Assembly: GCA_900637135.1 (NCBI GenBank)
Contig: LR134353.1
Location: forward strand, 4,836,001-4,900,000
Length of the DNA: 64,000 bases
Reading direction: 5' to 3'
Source: Mycolicibacterium flavescens
Lineage (GTDB): Bacteria > Actinomycetota > Actinomycetes > Mycobacteriales > Mycobacteriaceae
The position numbers and the translations under genes were made by a program. The notes below the pieces were generated by a model. It worked only from the letters and a program-made list of their open reading frames with translations, was not told the DNA's origin and searched no databases. Positions 16,679-24,210 of the stretch are shown here, piece by piece. Each line of letters opens with the position of its first letter. The stretch's first letter is position 1.

Positions 16679-18532
16679 GTGGATGACACGGTCAGAGACG
16701 GCGGCGACGCCACGCAAAGGCCGATAGCGGGAACCGGCGACGACCCCCTTGCACGCAGGCGCGTGGAGCGCGACGAAAAACCCACAAGGCACTTCGGCCG
16801 CTACGGGTTGCTGTCGTTGTTGGGCGCAGGTGGCATGGGCCAGGTGTGGCGGGCACGCGACTCGCAGACCAATCGGGTGGTCGCGCTGAAGGTGTTGCCC
16901 GAGCACTCCGCCAACGACCGGGAGACACGCGAACGGTTTCGGCGGGAGTGCGAGGCGGTGGCACAGCTGACCGAGCCGCACGTCATCCCGATCCACGACT
17001 TCGGCGATGTGGACGGTCGGCTGTTTCTCAACATGCGACTGGTGGACGGCACGGACCTACGCACGCTGATCAAACAAGAGGGCGCACTGCCGCCGGCGCG
17101 TGCGGTCGCGATCATCGCTCAAGTGGCCGGCGCACTTCAGGCTGCCCACGACGTGGGTCTGGTGCATCGCGATGTCAAACCCTCCAACATCCTGGTGTGC
17201 ACCAACGATTTCGCCTATTTGATCGACTTCGGCATCGCTCACGCCTCAGGAGACGCCACGCTGACCAAGGCTGGTGAAACCATCGGCACCGCCGCCTACA
17301 TGGCGCCGGAGGCCATCGGTGCCGCTGTGAAAACCCATTCACGCGTGGACGTTTACGCACTCGCGTGTGTGCTGTACGAATGCCTCACCGGCGAGCCGCC
17401 TTTCGCCAGCGATATGGGTATACAGGGCATGATCGCCCATCACCTCCACACTCCGCCGCCGCAGCCCAGCGCCAGCGACGCCGGCGTTCCGGCGGCTTTC
17501 GATGCAGTCATCGCCAAGGGGATGGCCAAGAACCCCGATGACCGCTACCCGACCGTCCAGGATCTGGCGCTGGCCGCCCGGGCGGCGTTGGGCGACGCCG
17601 ACGCTGTTGCCAAGGCATCGGGTAAACGACGGAGACGACTGTCAAGCAAGGCTGTCGGTCTCATGGCAGCGGCCGCGACGGCAGTGGTGGCGGTCGTCAT
17701 GGCTGGAGTCGTCATCGTCGGGGGACAGTCATCCGACGCGAGCAGCTCTTCACCCATACCGGTCGGCCAGGGCTTCTCATCGCAAACTGCGTTGCCTTTC
17801 ACAGGGGTTCATGTCTCCGCAGGAATCGCGGTCGAAGCCGACGGAACCGCGTACGTCACCGGCGTCGGTATCGATCGGGTGATGCGGCTGGAACCCGGTG
17901 CGGCGGCCGCGACTGAGCTGCCGATCAAGGGTCTGAAGAACCCGCGGGATATCGCGGTGGATGCCAAGGGCGATGTTTACGTCACCGACTCGGGTAACGA
18001 CCGGGTGATGTGGCTTCCGGTCGGCGCACCCGCGGCGATTCAGCTGCCGTTCAGCGGACTCAACGATCCCCGCGGCATTACCGTCAAGCCGAACGGCGAC
18101 GTCTATGTCGTCGACCGTGGCAACAATCGGGTGCTGTTTCTGGCGACGGGCGCAGCAACTCCCACCCCGGTACCGTTCAGCGGTCTCAACGACCCCCGCG
18201 GCGTGGCCGTCGGCCCGGCAGGCGGTGTCGTCGTCACCGACACGGGTAACAATCGGGTGCTGAAGTTGGAAGCCGGCGCGTCGCAGGCCACTCCACTCCC
18301 GTTCGCCGGGGTGAATGAGCCCCACGGTGTGGCTATCGACTCAGAAGGCGGCGTCTACGTCACCGACCGCGGTAACGCCGGGATCGTCGAACTACGACCC
18401 GGCACGAGGGCCGCGATTCCGCTGCCGTTCGTGGGGCTGAATGACCCGCAGGGAGTCGCGGTCGACGCGGCGGGCAATGTCTATATCACCGATGTGGGCT
18501 CCGACCCCGTGATCAAACTCTCGGTCGGTTGA
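16679..18532 (+). CDS. PknD-like transmembrane Ser/Thr kinase with NHL propeller
   Basis: 617 aa. The cytoplasmic kinase domain (about residues 42-300) has the glycine loop LGAGGMGQVW, Lys71, the catalytic loop HRDVKPSN (Asp165), DFG (Asp183) and an activation loop with several Thr (TLTKAGETIGTAAYMAPE). A Lys/Arg-rich juxtamembrane stretch is followed by one membrane helix (about 325-347). The outer part (about 365-617) is built of six NHL repeats of the form NDPRGVAV...GxVYVTDxGNNRVL, a beta-propeller sensor as in M. tuberculosis PknD. The GTG start at 16679 is the first in frame. Its stop overlaps the next start (TGATG), so kinase and FHA regulator are translationally coupled. Confidence 0.92.
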   Translation: MDDTVRDGGDATQRPIAGTGDDPLARRRVERDEKPTRHFGRYGLLSLLGAGGMGQVWRARDSQTNRVVALKVLPEHSANDRETRERFRRECEAVAQLTEPHVIPIHDFGDVDGRLFLNMRLVDGTDLRTLIKQEGALPPARAVAIIAQVAGALQAAHDVGLVHRDVKPSNILVCTNDFAYLIDFGIAHASGDATLTKAGETIGTAAYMAPEAIGAAVKTHSRVDVYALACVLYECLTGEPPFASDMGIQGMIAHHLHTPPPQPSASDAGVPAAFDAVIAKGMAKNPDDRYPTVQDLALAARAALGDADAVAKASGKRRRRLSSKAVGLMAAAATAVVAVVMAGVVIVGGQSSDASSSSPIPVGQGFSSQTALPFTGVHVSAGIAVEADGTAYVTGVGIDRVMRLEPGAAAATELPIKGLKNPRDIAVDAKGDVYVTDSGNDRVMWLPVGAPAAIQLPFSGLNDPRGITVKPNGDVYVVDRGNNRVLFLATGAATPTPVPFSGLNDPRGVAVGPAGGVVVTDTGNNRVLKLEAGASQATPLPFAGVNEPHGVAIDSEGGVYVTDRGNAGIVELRPGTRAAIPLPFVGLNDPQGVAVDAAGNVYITDVGSDPVIKLSVG

Positions 18533-19710
18533 TGACAAAGGGGCCCATGGTTGCGTCGGGCCTCGATTTCGGTGTGCTGGGCCCGCTGCGTGTCAGCGTG
18601 AACCGCCAGCCGGTGCCGTTGGGAACGCCGAAGCAGTGCGCTGTACTGGCACTGCTGCTGATCAACCGCAACCGCCCCGTGCCCCGCGATTCGATCATCG
18701 CGGCGATCTGGGACGAAGACATGCCGGAAGCCGACGCGATACACAACCTGCACGTCTACGTGGCGAACCTGCGCAAGGTCCTCGGCTCGGGCGGCGCCGA
18801 CGCGAAGGCCGTCTTGGCCAGTGCCCGACCGGGTTATCAGCTCAACGTGCCCGACGCGGCCTGCGATCTGGGGCGGTTCAACACGGAGAAGGCGGCCGGG
18901 GCGCAGGCGGCGGCGGCGGGCCGGTTCGGGCTGGCCACCGATCGGCTGTCGGCCGCGTTGGCGCAGTGGCGCGGCTCGGTCCTCGACGACCTACGGGAGT
19001 TTCGCTTCGTCGAGCCGTTCGCCACAGCACTCGTCGAGGACAGGGTGACGACGCATGTGTTGCGCGCCGAAGCCGAAATCGCCTGCGGACGTGCCGATTC
19101 AGTGATCAGCGGGCTCGAGGATCTCGTCGGCGAGCACCCCTATCGGGAACCTCTGTGGGCACAGTTGATCACGGCCTACTATCTGGCCGAGCGGCAGACC
19201 GATGCGCTGGACGCGTACCGCCGTGTCAGATCGACACTGTCGGAGGAACTGGGCATCGATCCGGGACCGTCGTTGCGCACGCTGCACGAGCGGATCCTGC
19301 GCCAGGAGCCGTTGGACGTTGCGCGGATCGCGCAGAGCGACGCCTCCGACGTCGTCACCATGCTCGAGAGCCATCTGTCGACCACCATGACGGCGGCGGC
19401 CAGAACCAATCGAGCGCAGCTCCGCGATGTCGCGGGCCGCTGTTATCCGCTGGAAACCGTGGTGACCGGCATCGGGCGCCGAGCCGACAACACCGTCGTC
19501 ATCGACGACCCGAAAGTCAGCCGGTACCACGCGACGATCATCGACACCGGCGCGAGCTTCGTGATCAACGACCTGCGGTCCGGCAACGGCGTGGTGGTCG
19601 GGCATGGGCGGGTTCGCGGCAGCACCGCGCTCTGCGACGGCGACGTCATCGACATCGCCGGGCACCAGTTCACCTTCGAGATCGCATCCGAGGATTCACC
19701 CGCTCATTGA
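18532..19710 (+). CDS. EmbR-like transcriptional regulator with BTAD and FHA domains
   Basis: 392 aa, domain order as in EmbR: an OmpR-type winged helix (residues ~10-105: FGVLGPLRVSV, LINRNRPVPRDSIIAAIW, NLHVYVANLRKVLG), a bacterial transcriptional activator domain (about 110-270) and a C-terminal FHA domain (about 290-385) with GRRADN, SRYH and GNGVVV phosphothreonine-binding residues. The ATG at 18532 overlaps the kinase stop; a TTG lies one codon upstream. In M. tuberculosis PknH phosphorylates EmbR, which binds through FHA and activates embCAB. Here the partner is an NHL kinase, so target genes need not be the same. Confidence 0.9.
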   Translation: MTKGPMVASGLDFGVLGPLRVSVNRQPVPLGTPKQCAVLALLLINRNRPVPRDSIIAAIWDEDMPEADAIHNLHVYVANLRKVLGSGGADAKAVLASARPGYQLNVPDAACDLGRFNTEKAAGAQAAAAGRFGLATDRLSAALAQWRGSVLDDLREFRFVEPFATALVEDRVTTHVLRAEAEIACGRADSVISGLEDLVGEHPYREPLWAQLITAYYLAERQTDALDAYRRVRSTLSEELGIDPGPSLRTLHERILRQEPLDVARIAQSDASDVVTMLESHLSTTMTAAARTNRAQLRDVAGRCYPLETVVTGIGRRADNTVVIDDPKVSRYHATIIDTGASFVINDLRSGNGVVVGHGRVRGSTALCDGDVIDIAGHQFTFEIASEDSPAH

Positions 19711-19809
19711 TCGCTGAGCAGCATGAATGCGGCATTGAGATTCCATTGAGGGCCGCGTTCGATTCTTTTCTCAACGCCACACCAGATGGCCCCGAGAAAA
19801 GGAACTCAG

Positions 19810-20190
19810 ATGATCAAGAACCGCATCGCCGCCACCGCCGCCCTCGTCGTCTTCGCACTGGCAGCCCTGGCCGGCATCCTCGCCGCAAGCGCCAACGCCG
19901 ACACCGCCTCCAACACCACCGGCACACAGATGACAGGCACCGCCCAGCAGTCGGTCGCCAACGCCCGCCAGGCACTCGACGAGCAGCTCGACGCCGCACG
20001 CGACGGCAACGGCGTCGGCGTCCCCCAGCCCGGCATCGCCCAAAGCGAACAGCACATCGCCTTCCCCAAGACCCCCCACGGCGCCTACACCGGCAAGCCC
20101 GCCCACAACAACGGCGCCGACCCCGCCACCGGCTCCCACACCCCCCAGCCCATGACGGTCTCCTCGACCCAGGTCAAGACCGCACACTGA
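19810..20190 (+). CDS. Small secreted protein
   Basis: 126 aa. A classical signal peptide (MIKNRIAATAALVVFALAAL, cleavage near ASANA-DT) is followed by a short helical stretch (SVANARQALDEQLDAARDG) and a His/Pro/Thr-rich C-terminus. A strong AAAAGGA site sits just before the ATG. It lies 99 bp after the EmbR-like gene and ends in a strong hairpin terminator, so it could be an output gene of the kinase/regulator pair. No family recognised. Confidence 0.8.
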   Translation: MIKNRIAATAALVVFALAALAGILAASANADTASNTTGTQMTGTAQQSVANARQALDEQLDAARDGNGVGVPQPGIAQSEQHIAFPKTPHGAYTGKPAHNNGADPATGSHTPQPMTVSSTQVKTAH

Positions 20191-20203
20191 CCACCCCACC
20201 CCC

Positions 20204-20234
20204 AACCCGCCGGCCCCACCAGGGCCGGCGGGTT
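20204..20234 (+). terminator. Rho-independent-type terminator
   Basis: A perfect 13-bp hairpin with arms AACCCGCCGGCCC (20204-20216) and its complement (20222-20234) around a 5-base loop, followed by TTTATT. It lies 14 bp after the small secreted protein stop. One of the few clear intrinsic-type terminators in the window. Confidence 0.85.
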
Positions 20235-20443
20235 TATTCGTCCCGGATCGTGGGCCTCACGACCCTCGTCGGCTCCGAGGCGGCCGCGAGCACTGCTGAG
20301 GAAGCGAAGAACCGCATAGCGGGAACGCCAGCAGAGCGCATGGCTGGAATCCGCGGCGTGTTTGCCGCCATGGCCGCGAAGAATCTGCCAAGGTCGCAAG
20401 TCTGTGCCATACGCGCGCCAGGCGGCACACGACGGGAGATCAC
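20235..20443. other. Intergenic gap before the acidic surface protein
   Basis: About 209 bp between the terminator and the next GTG start. It must carry the promoter of the following gene. No supported gene or repeat was seen. Confidence 0.5.
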
Positions 20444-21703
20444 GTGAACGAAGCTCGAAGCGTCCTCTACCGGCGCGGCGCCCTCGCCATGTCATCGGTC
20501 GCGGTCACGACGGCCATGTGGTTGGGTGCCATATCGCCGGCTTTGGCCGATCCGTACGAGGACGGCGACTCGACCGAGGTCGTCGATAACTCCGGCTCCT
20601 ACGCCGAACCCGTCGAAGAACCGGCCCCGGAGGACCCGGGCGAGCCGGTCGGCGAGGCTCCCGAGCCGGACGCACCGGCACTCGACGAGGCGGGGCCGGC
20701 CGAAGCACCCGACGAACTGGGACCGGGAGGAGCACCCGACGAACCGGGACCGGGCGAGGCACCGGGTGATCCGGGCGACCCGGACACGAACGTCGCCGAC
20801 CCGGCAATCGATGCCGACACCGCCGACCCCGACATCGCCGAGGTGTCGCAGGGAGACTTCGACGAGGCTCACGGCGCCGATGCGGTGGACGTCGAGTCGG
20901 AGTCCGCGTCGGAGACGGAGGTCACCGAACTCACGGAATCGCTGGAGTCGTTCACCAGCACCACGATCACGACCTCGACCACGACCTCAACGTGGAGCAG
21001 CCCGGTAACGCAATGGAATTCGAGGTGGACCGGCTATGACCGCTGGTATCGGCCCGTCTTCACCAATCCGTACAAATCGCCGCTGCAGATCGTCTACCCG
21101 TACAACAACACCACCCGCGTCGTCGACGTCCCACCGAGCGGTCGCGCCGTACTCACGGTGCCCAATCCCGGCGTGTACAGCTTCACGGCGGTGAACCGCG
21201 ACCCCTCCGGCAAGCCGGTCACGGTGTCCACTGGAAGCTTTTCCGGTGGCGGCTATCAGCCGGCTCCCGGTCAGCCGCCGCCGCCAAAACCCAAGCCGCC
21301 GACGACCTTCAAGAACGTGCTCGTACAGCTCAAGTACAAGGACGGAGAGTCGAAACCGTTCCGGGTCAAGACGCTGGCCGATCTCGGCGATGACCCGTCG
21401 GTCGGTGGTCATCGCGTGCTTCTCGACGAGGAGACCCCCGCGTGGGGGCGCTGGACCAAGACCGGAGGCGGTGAGCGCTTGTTCGAGATCACCAGCACGC
21501 AGCAACTACCGGGACTGGTCGCGCCGTCACAAGGTCCCCTCCCCGGGTACCAGGTTCAGTTGACCAGCAACGAAACTGCGGCGCCGACCCAAGACACCTG
21601 GGTGAAGCCGGTGTCCATCGGCGCGGCCGTCGCCGGCGCGCTGGCGATCGGCGCGGTGGTGTATTTCCTCCTGTCAGGCCGTCGGCGCAAGACTGCGCCG
21701 TAA
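20444..21703 (+). CDS. Secreted, membrane-anchored acidic repeat protein
   Basis: 419 aa. A signal peptide (cleavage near SPALADP, residue ~36) is followed by a long acidic Pro/Glu/Asp/Gly-rich region (about 38-165) with imperfect APDExGPGEAP repeats, then a Ser/Thr patch (STTITTSTTTSTW). A central folded part (about 185-265) has aromatic residues (GYDRWYRPVFTNPYKSPLQI), a Pro spacer, a second folded part (about 290-385) and a C-terminal membrane helix (about 392-412) with an RRRK stop-transfer end. This is a type I surface protein by topology. No family recognised. GTG start with a GGGAG site upstream. Confidence 0.75.
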   Translation: MNEARSVLYRRGALAMSSVAVTTAMWLGAISPALADPYEDGDSTEVVDNSGSYAEPVEEPAPEDPGEPVGEAPEPDAPALDEAGPAEAPDELGPGGAPDEPGPGEAPGDPGDPDTNVADPAIDADTADPDIAEVSQGDFDEAHGADAVDVESESASETEVTELTESLESFTSTTITTSTTTSTWSSPVTQWNSRWTGYDRWYRPVFTNPYKSPLQIVYPYNNTTRVVDVPPSGRAVLTVPNPGVYSFTAVNRDPSGKPVTVSTGSFSGGGYQPAPGQPPPPKPKPPTTFKNVLVQLKYKDGESKPFRVKTLADLGDDPSVGGHRVLLDEETPAWGRWTKTGGGERLFEITSTQQLPGLVAPSQGPLPGYQVQLTSNETAAPTQDTWVKPVSIGAAVAGALAIGAVVYFLLSGRRRKTAP

Positions 21704-21814
21704 CGGCCGAACGCGTCGAAGGTCTCGATTCAGCGACATCACGGACACAACCGGGTATTGCCGTGTCCCGTCACCGTGAATTGGCCTGACAGAACCGTAA
21801 ATTCCTGAGTCACT

Positions 21815-22234
21815 ATGACAAAGGTCTTGCACACATTGGCAATCGCGGTCGCCTTGCCGGCAACCGCATGCGTTGCACTCGCAGGGACGGCGTCCGCCGA
21901 TCCTCCGCTACTCAACGGGTCCTACACCGAAGTGGACGGCGACTCCATTCTGGTGTTGACCTTCGCGACCAGCTGCGGTCCTGCCGGTTGTACCGGCACG
22001 GTCGCCAGTAACCAGGGATGGCAGACGCCCGCCACGTTCTCTGGCGGCCGCTGGACCTTCACCGTCTCCAAGCCCGGCGGTCTCACCTGTGAAGACGGCA
22101 GCTACGAACCGGCCGTGGTGTCGATGTCGGTCGATCCCACAACGCTCAGTGGCGTGCTCTCCTCGGACTCCAATTACGGCTGCGCGGGCGGCGTCGTGAC
22201 CCAAAGCCCGTTCCAGCTGCGAAAGGTCGGCTGA
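21815..22234 (+). CDS. Small secreted protein with conserved cysteines
   Basis: 139 aa. The signal peptide ends near GTASADPP (residue ~29). The mature part has four cysteines (SCGPAGC, LTCEDG, YGCAGG) that could form two disulfides, and beta-strand-like stretches (SYTEVDGDSILVLTF, RWTFTVSKPGG). It resembles a widespread type of short mycobacterial exported protein of unknown role. It is followed immediately by an opposing AraC remnant. Confidence 0.75.
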   Translation: MTKVLHTLAIAVALPATACVALAGTASADPPLLNGSYTEVDGDSILVLTFATSCGPAGCTGTVASNQGWQTPATFSGGRWTFTVSKPGGLTCEDGSYEPAVVSMSVDPTTLSGVLSSDSNYGCAGGVVTQSPFQLRKVG

Positions 22235-22235
22235 C

Positions 22236-22405
22236 TCAGCCCAGGATGGCGGTGCGGAACCTGTCCCTGTAAGCCTTCGGTGATACACCGAGGTGTTCGA
22301 CGAACGCTCGCCGAAGGGTCTCCGTGCTGCCGAAGCCTGCGAGGTGTGCCGTATCGGTGACGGTGCGGCCGGCGTCGTCGGTGTGAAATCGCAGATATCG
22401 GCCTC
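22236..22405 (-). pseudogene. C-terminal remnant of an AraC-family regulator
   Basis: Reading back from a TGA at 22238-22236, the frame gives AGFGSTETLRRAFVEHLGVS then PKAYRDRFRTAILG, the second helix-turn-helix and end of a GlxA-type AraC regulator. The upstream part (RYLRFHTDDAGRTVTDTA) looks scrambled or shortened, and there is no start codon or sensor domain before the next gene begins. It marks decay at the left edge of the lower-GC island. Confidence 0.75.
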
Positions 22406-22492
22406 GGCGCGATGCTAGGGTGCTCGCGAATGTGACCCTTATACGCCGGTGAAGGGCACGTTCTGTGACTGGATCGTCGAAGAGGGGGACAG

Positions 22493-24151
22493 ATGCTCCA
22501 GGAACAGCGTAACGAGGCCGTCACACTCCGTGGTGAGCATGGTTGGTGGGTGCCTGAGGGTGAATCAGATGACCCAGGACACGATCGGCGATCATGGAGC
22601 GTTGCCGCCCTCAAGGCCTCCGCACTGAGAACCTCCGTCGGTTTGCTGTTCGCCGCGGTCCTGTGGCTGCTCGGGCTACGGCTCGGAGCCACTCTGCTCG
22701 TGCTGGTGTTGATCGCGCTCGCGGCGATTGCCGTCTTTCGGCCGGCCGCAGGGGCGACGATCGACCGCGGCATCGCCAGGGTGGCGGCGTTCGTGGCACG
22801 AGTTATCGCGAAGGTTGTGTTGGCGATCGTTTACTTCGTCGTCATAACCCCGGTGTCTCTCGTTCTTCGCCTCGTCGGTCGCAACCCTCTCAATTCACCC
22901 GGTGCCAGTCCCGGAAGCACCTGGATCACCAAGCCGCGTGTATCCGATCCGGCGATGGCTCACCGCCAGTTCAGCGTTGAACCGGAGGTGATCGGATGGA
23001 AGCCAAAGGGACGGGCCGCCACCGCGAGACACATTGCGGTGATGACATTTCGCGCCGCCCTGGTGTTAATTGTCGTCGATCTTGCCATCGGGCTTGCATT
23101 CCCGCACTGGGCCGCCCATGGCGGCGTCCGCGTAGGAGGCAAGCAAGGCACGTGGGACGACATCTTTGCCGCACAGATCTCCTCTGCGGCAATGGCAGAT
23201 GATCAAGAGTGGGCTGCCGACTGGTTCAACGAGTTCAAGTACGTATACACGCACAACGTGTATACGCCGCTCTTAGGCATGGTGAATCAGGACCACACGG
23301 GCAAGTACATCAACATCGTCGACCGCGCTCGCAAGACATATACCGCTGACGGGGTCGGAGAGGACGCCGCATCGGTATACATGTTCGGCGGGTCGACAAT
23401 GTGGGGCTACGGTCAACGCGACTTGTACACGATCCCTTCCCAAGTGGCTCGATTCGCCGAAAAGGACGGTATTCCAGTCCGTATCACCAACTACGGGCAG
23501 GTCGCATGGGGAATCTGGCAAGAACTCGCCCTCCTTCAACAGCTGCTCAGCGAAGGTCGGGTCCCCGACGTGGCAGTTTTTTATGACGGCGCGAACGACG
23601 TTGCCGAGCAGGTAGAAGGACTCACGACCGAACCTACGTACCCGGGTGGGCACTTCGTAAGCCAGGCTGTGGAAAGGGCTCGCCTGCGTGGAGGGGTGGC
23701 GGGCCTCAAAGACTCTCTCATGGCTTTTTACTCGCAACACAGCATCCTGACGCGCATCGCCCTGACGTCTAACTCTAAGAGGGCTTCTCCGGAATTCACT
23801 CCAGAGCTGACCCACGAACGGGCGCGCAACGCTGTGAACCTTTACGAAAGAGCGATCGAGGTCATCGAACAGCTGGCTAGGAGCTACGGTTTCAAGGCCG
23901 TGTTCGCCTGGCAGCCACTTGCTTATAGCACTGAGGGCGGCGATGCCGAACGCTACGCGAGCCCCGACGAGTGGGGAGTTGGAGCGGCGTTTCTCGACGC
24001 GTCCAAACTCGTGGCCCCTCCAGCCATCAATCTCGCCGACGCACTGGACGGCGTTGAAGAACCCGTGTTCGTGGACAACGCACATACCAATGAGTTTGGC
24101 GCGGAACTCGTTGCACGAATCATCTATCCACACCTGGGGCTGAAGTCATGA
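22493..24151 (+). CDS. SxtJ-like membrane domain fused to an SGNH hydrolase
   Basis: 552 aa. Residues ~40-160 look like an SxtJ-family membrane protein: two or three helices (SVGLLFAAVLWLLGLRLGA, LLVLVLIALAAIAVF, IVYFVVITPVSLVLRLVG), then RNPLN and TWITKP...HRQF, the usual end of SxtJ. Another membrane helix lies near 185-205. The outer domain (about 290-552) is a GDSL/SGNH hydrolase: block I FGGSTMWGYG with the nucleophile Ser301, block III FYDGANDV and block V VDNAHTNE with Asp528 and His531. Such hydrolases remove or transfer acyl groups. GC is lower than in flanking genes. Its stop overlaps the next start (ATGA). The fusion call is from motif memory. Confidence 0.75.
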   Translation: MLQEQRNEAVTLRGEHGWWVPEGESDDPGHDRRSWSVAALKASALRTSVGLLFAAVLWLLGLRLGATLLVLVLIALAAIAVFRPAAGATIDRGIARVAAFVARVIAKVVLAIVYFVVITPVSLVLRLVGRNPLNSPGASPGSTWITKPRVSDPAMAHRQFSVEPEVIGWKPKGRAATARHIAVMTFRAALVLIVVDLAIGLAFPHWAAHGGVRVGGKQGTWDDIFAAQISSAAMADDQEWAADWFNEFKYVYTHNVYTPLLGMVNQDHTGKYINIVDRARKTYTADGVGEDAASVYMFGGSTMWGYGQRDLYTIPSQVARFAEKDGIPVRITNYGQVAWGIWQELALLQQLLSEGRVPDVAVFYDGANDVAEQVEGLTTEPTYPGGHFVSQAVERARLRGGVAGLKDSLMAFYSQHSILTRIALTSNSKRASPEFTPELTHERARNAVNLYERAIEVIEQLARSYGFKAVFAWQPLAYSTEGGDAERYASPDEWGVGAAFLDASKLVAPPAINLADALDGVEEPVFVDNAHTNEFGAELVARIIYPHLGLKS

Positions 24152-24210
24152 GCAATCGCGAACTTGTCGGTGAAATCGTCAACCTGCTCCCCGGCACGGT
24201 GCGATCATGA
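24148..24210 (+). CDS. 20-residue micro-ORF coupled on both sides
   Basis: An ATG overlapping the stop of the SGNH gene (ATGA at 24148-24151) opens a 20-codon frame, MSNRELVGEIVNLLPGTVRS, whose TGA overlaps the carbamoyltransferase start (ATGA at 24207-24210). Ribosomes could pass through all three frames. It may be a leader for coupling, a tiny peptide, or the remains of a lost gene. No family is recognised, and expression is unproven. Confidence 0.4.
   Translation: MSNRELVGEIVNLLPGTVRS

Noticed and set aside
18636..20447. A 603-codon plus-strand frame overlapping the EmbR-like and small secreted protein genes
   Set aside because: Arg/Pro/Gly-rich shadow in another frame; the true frames contain FHA and signal-peptide motifs.
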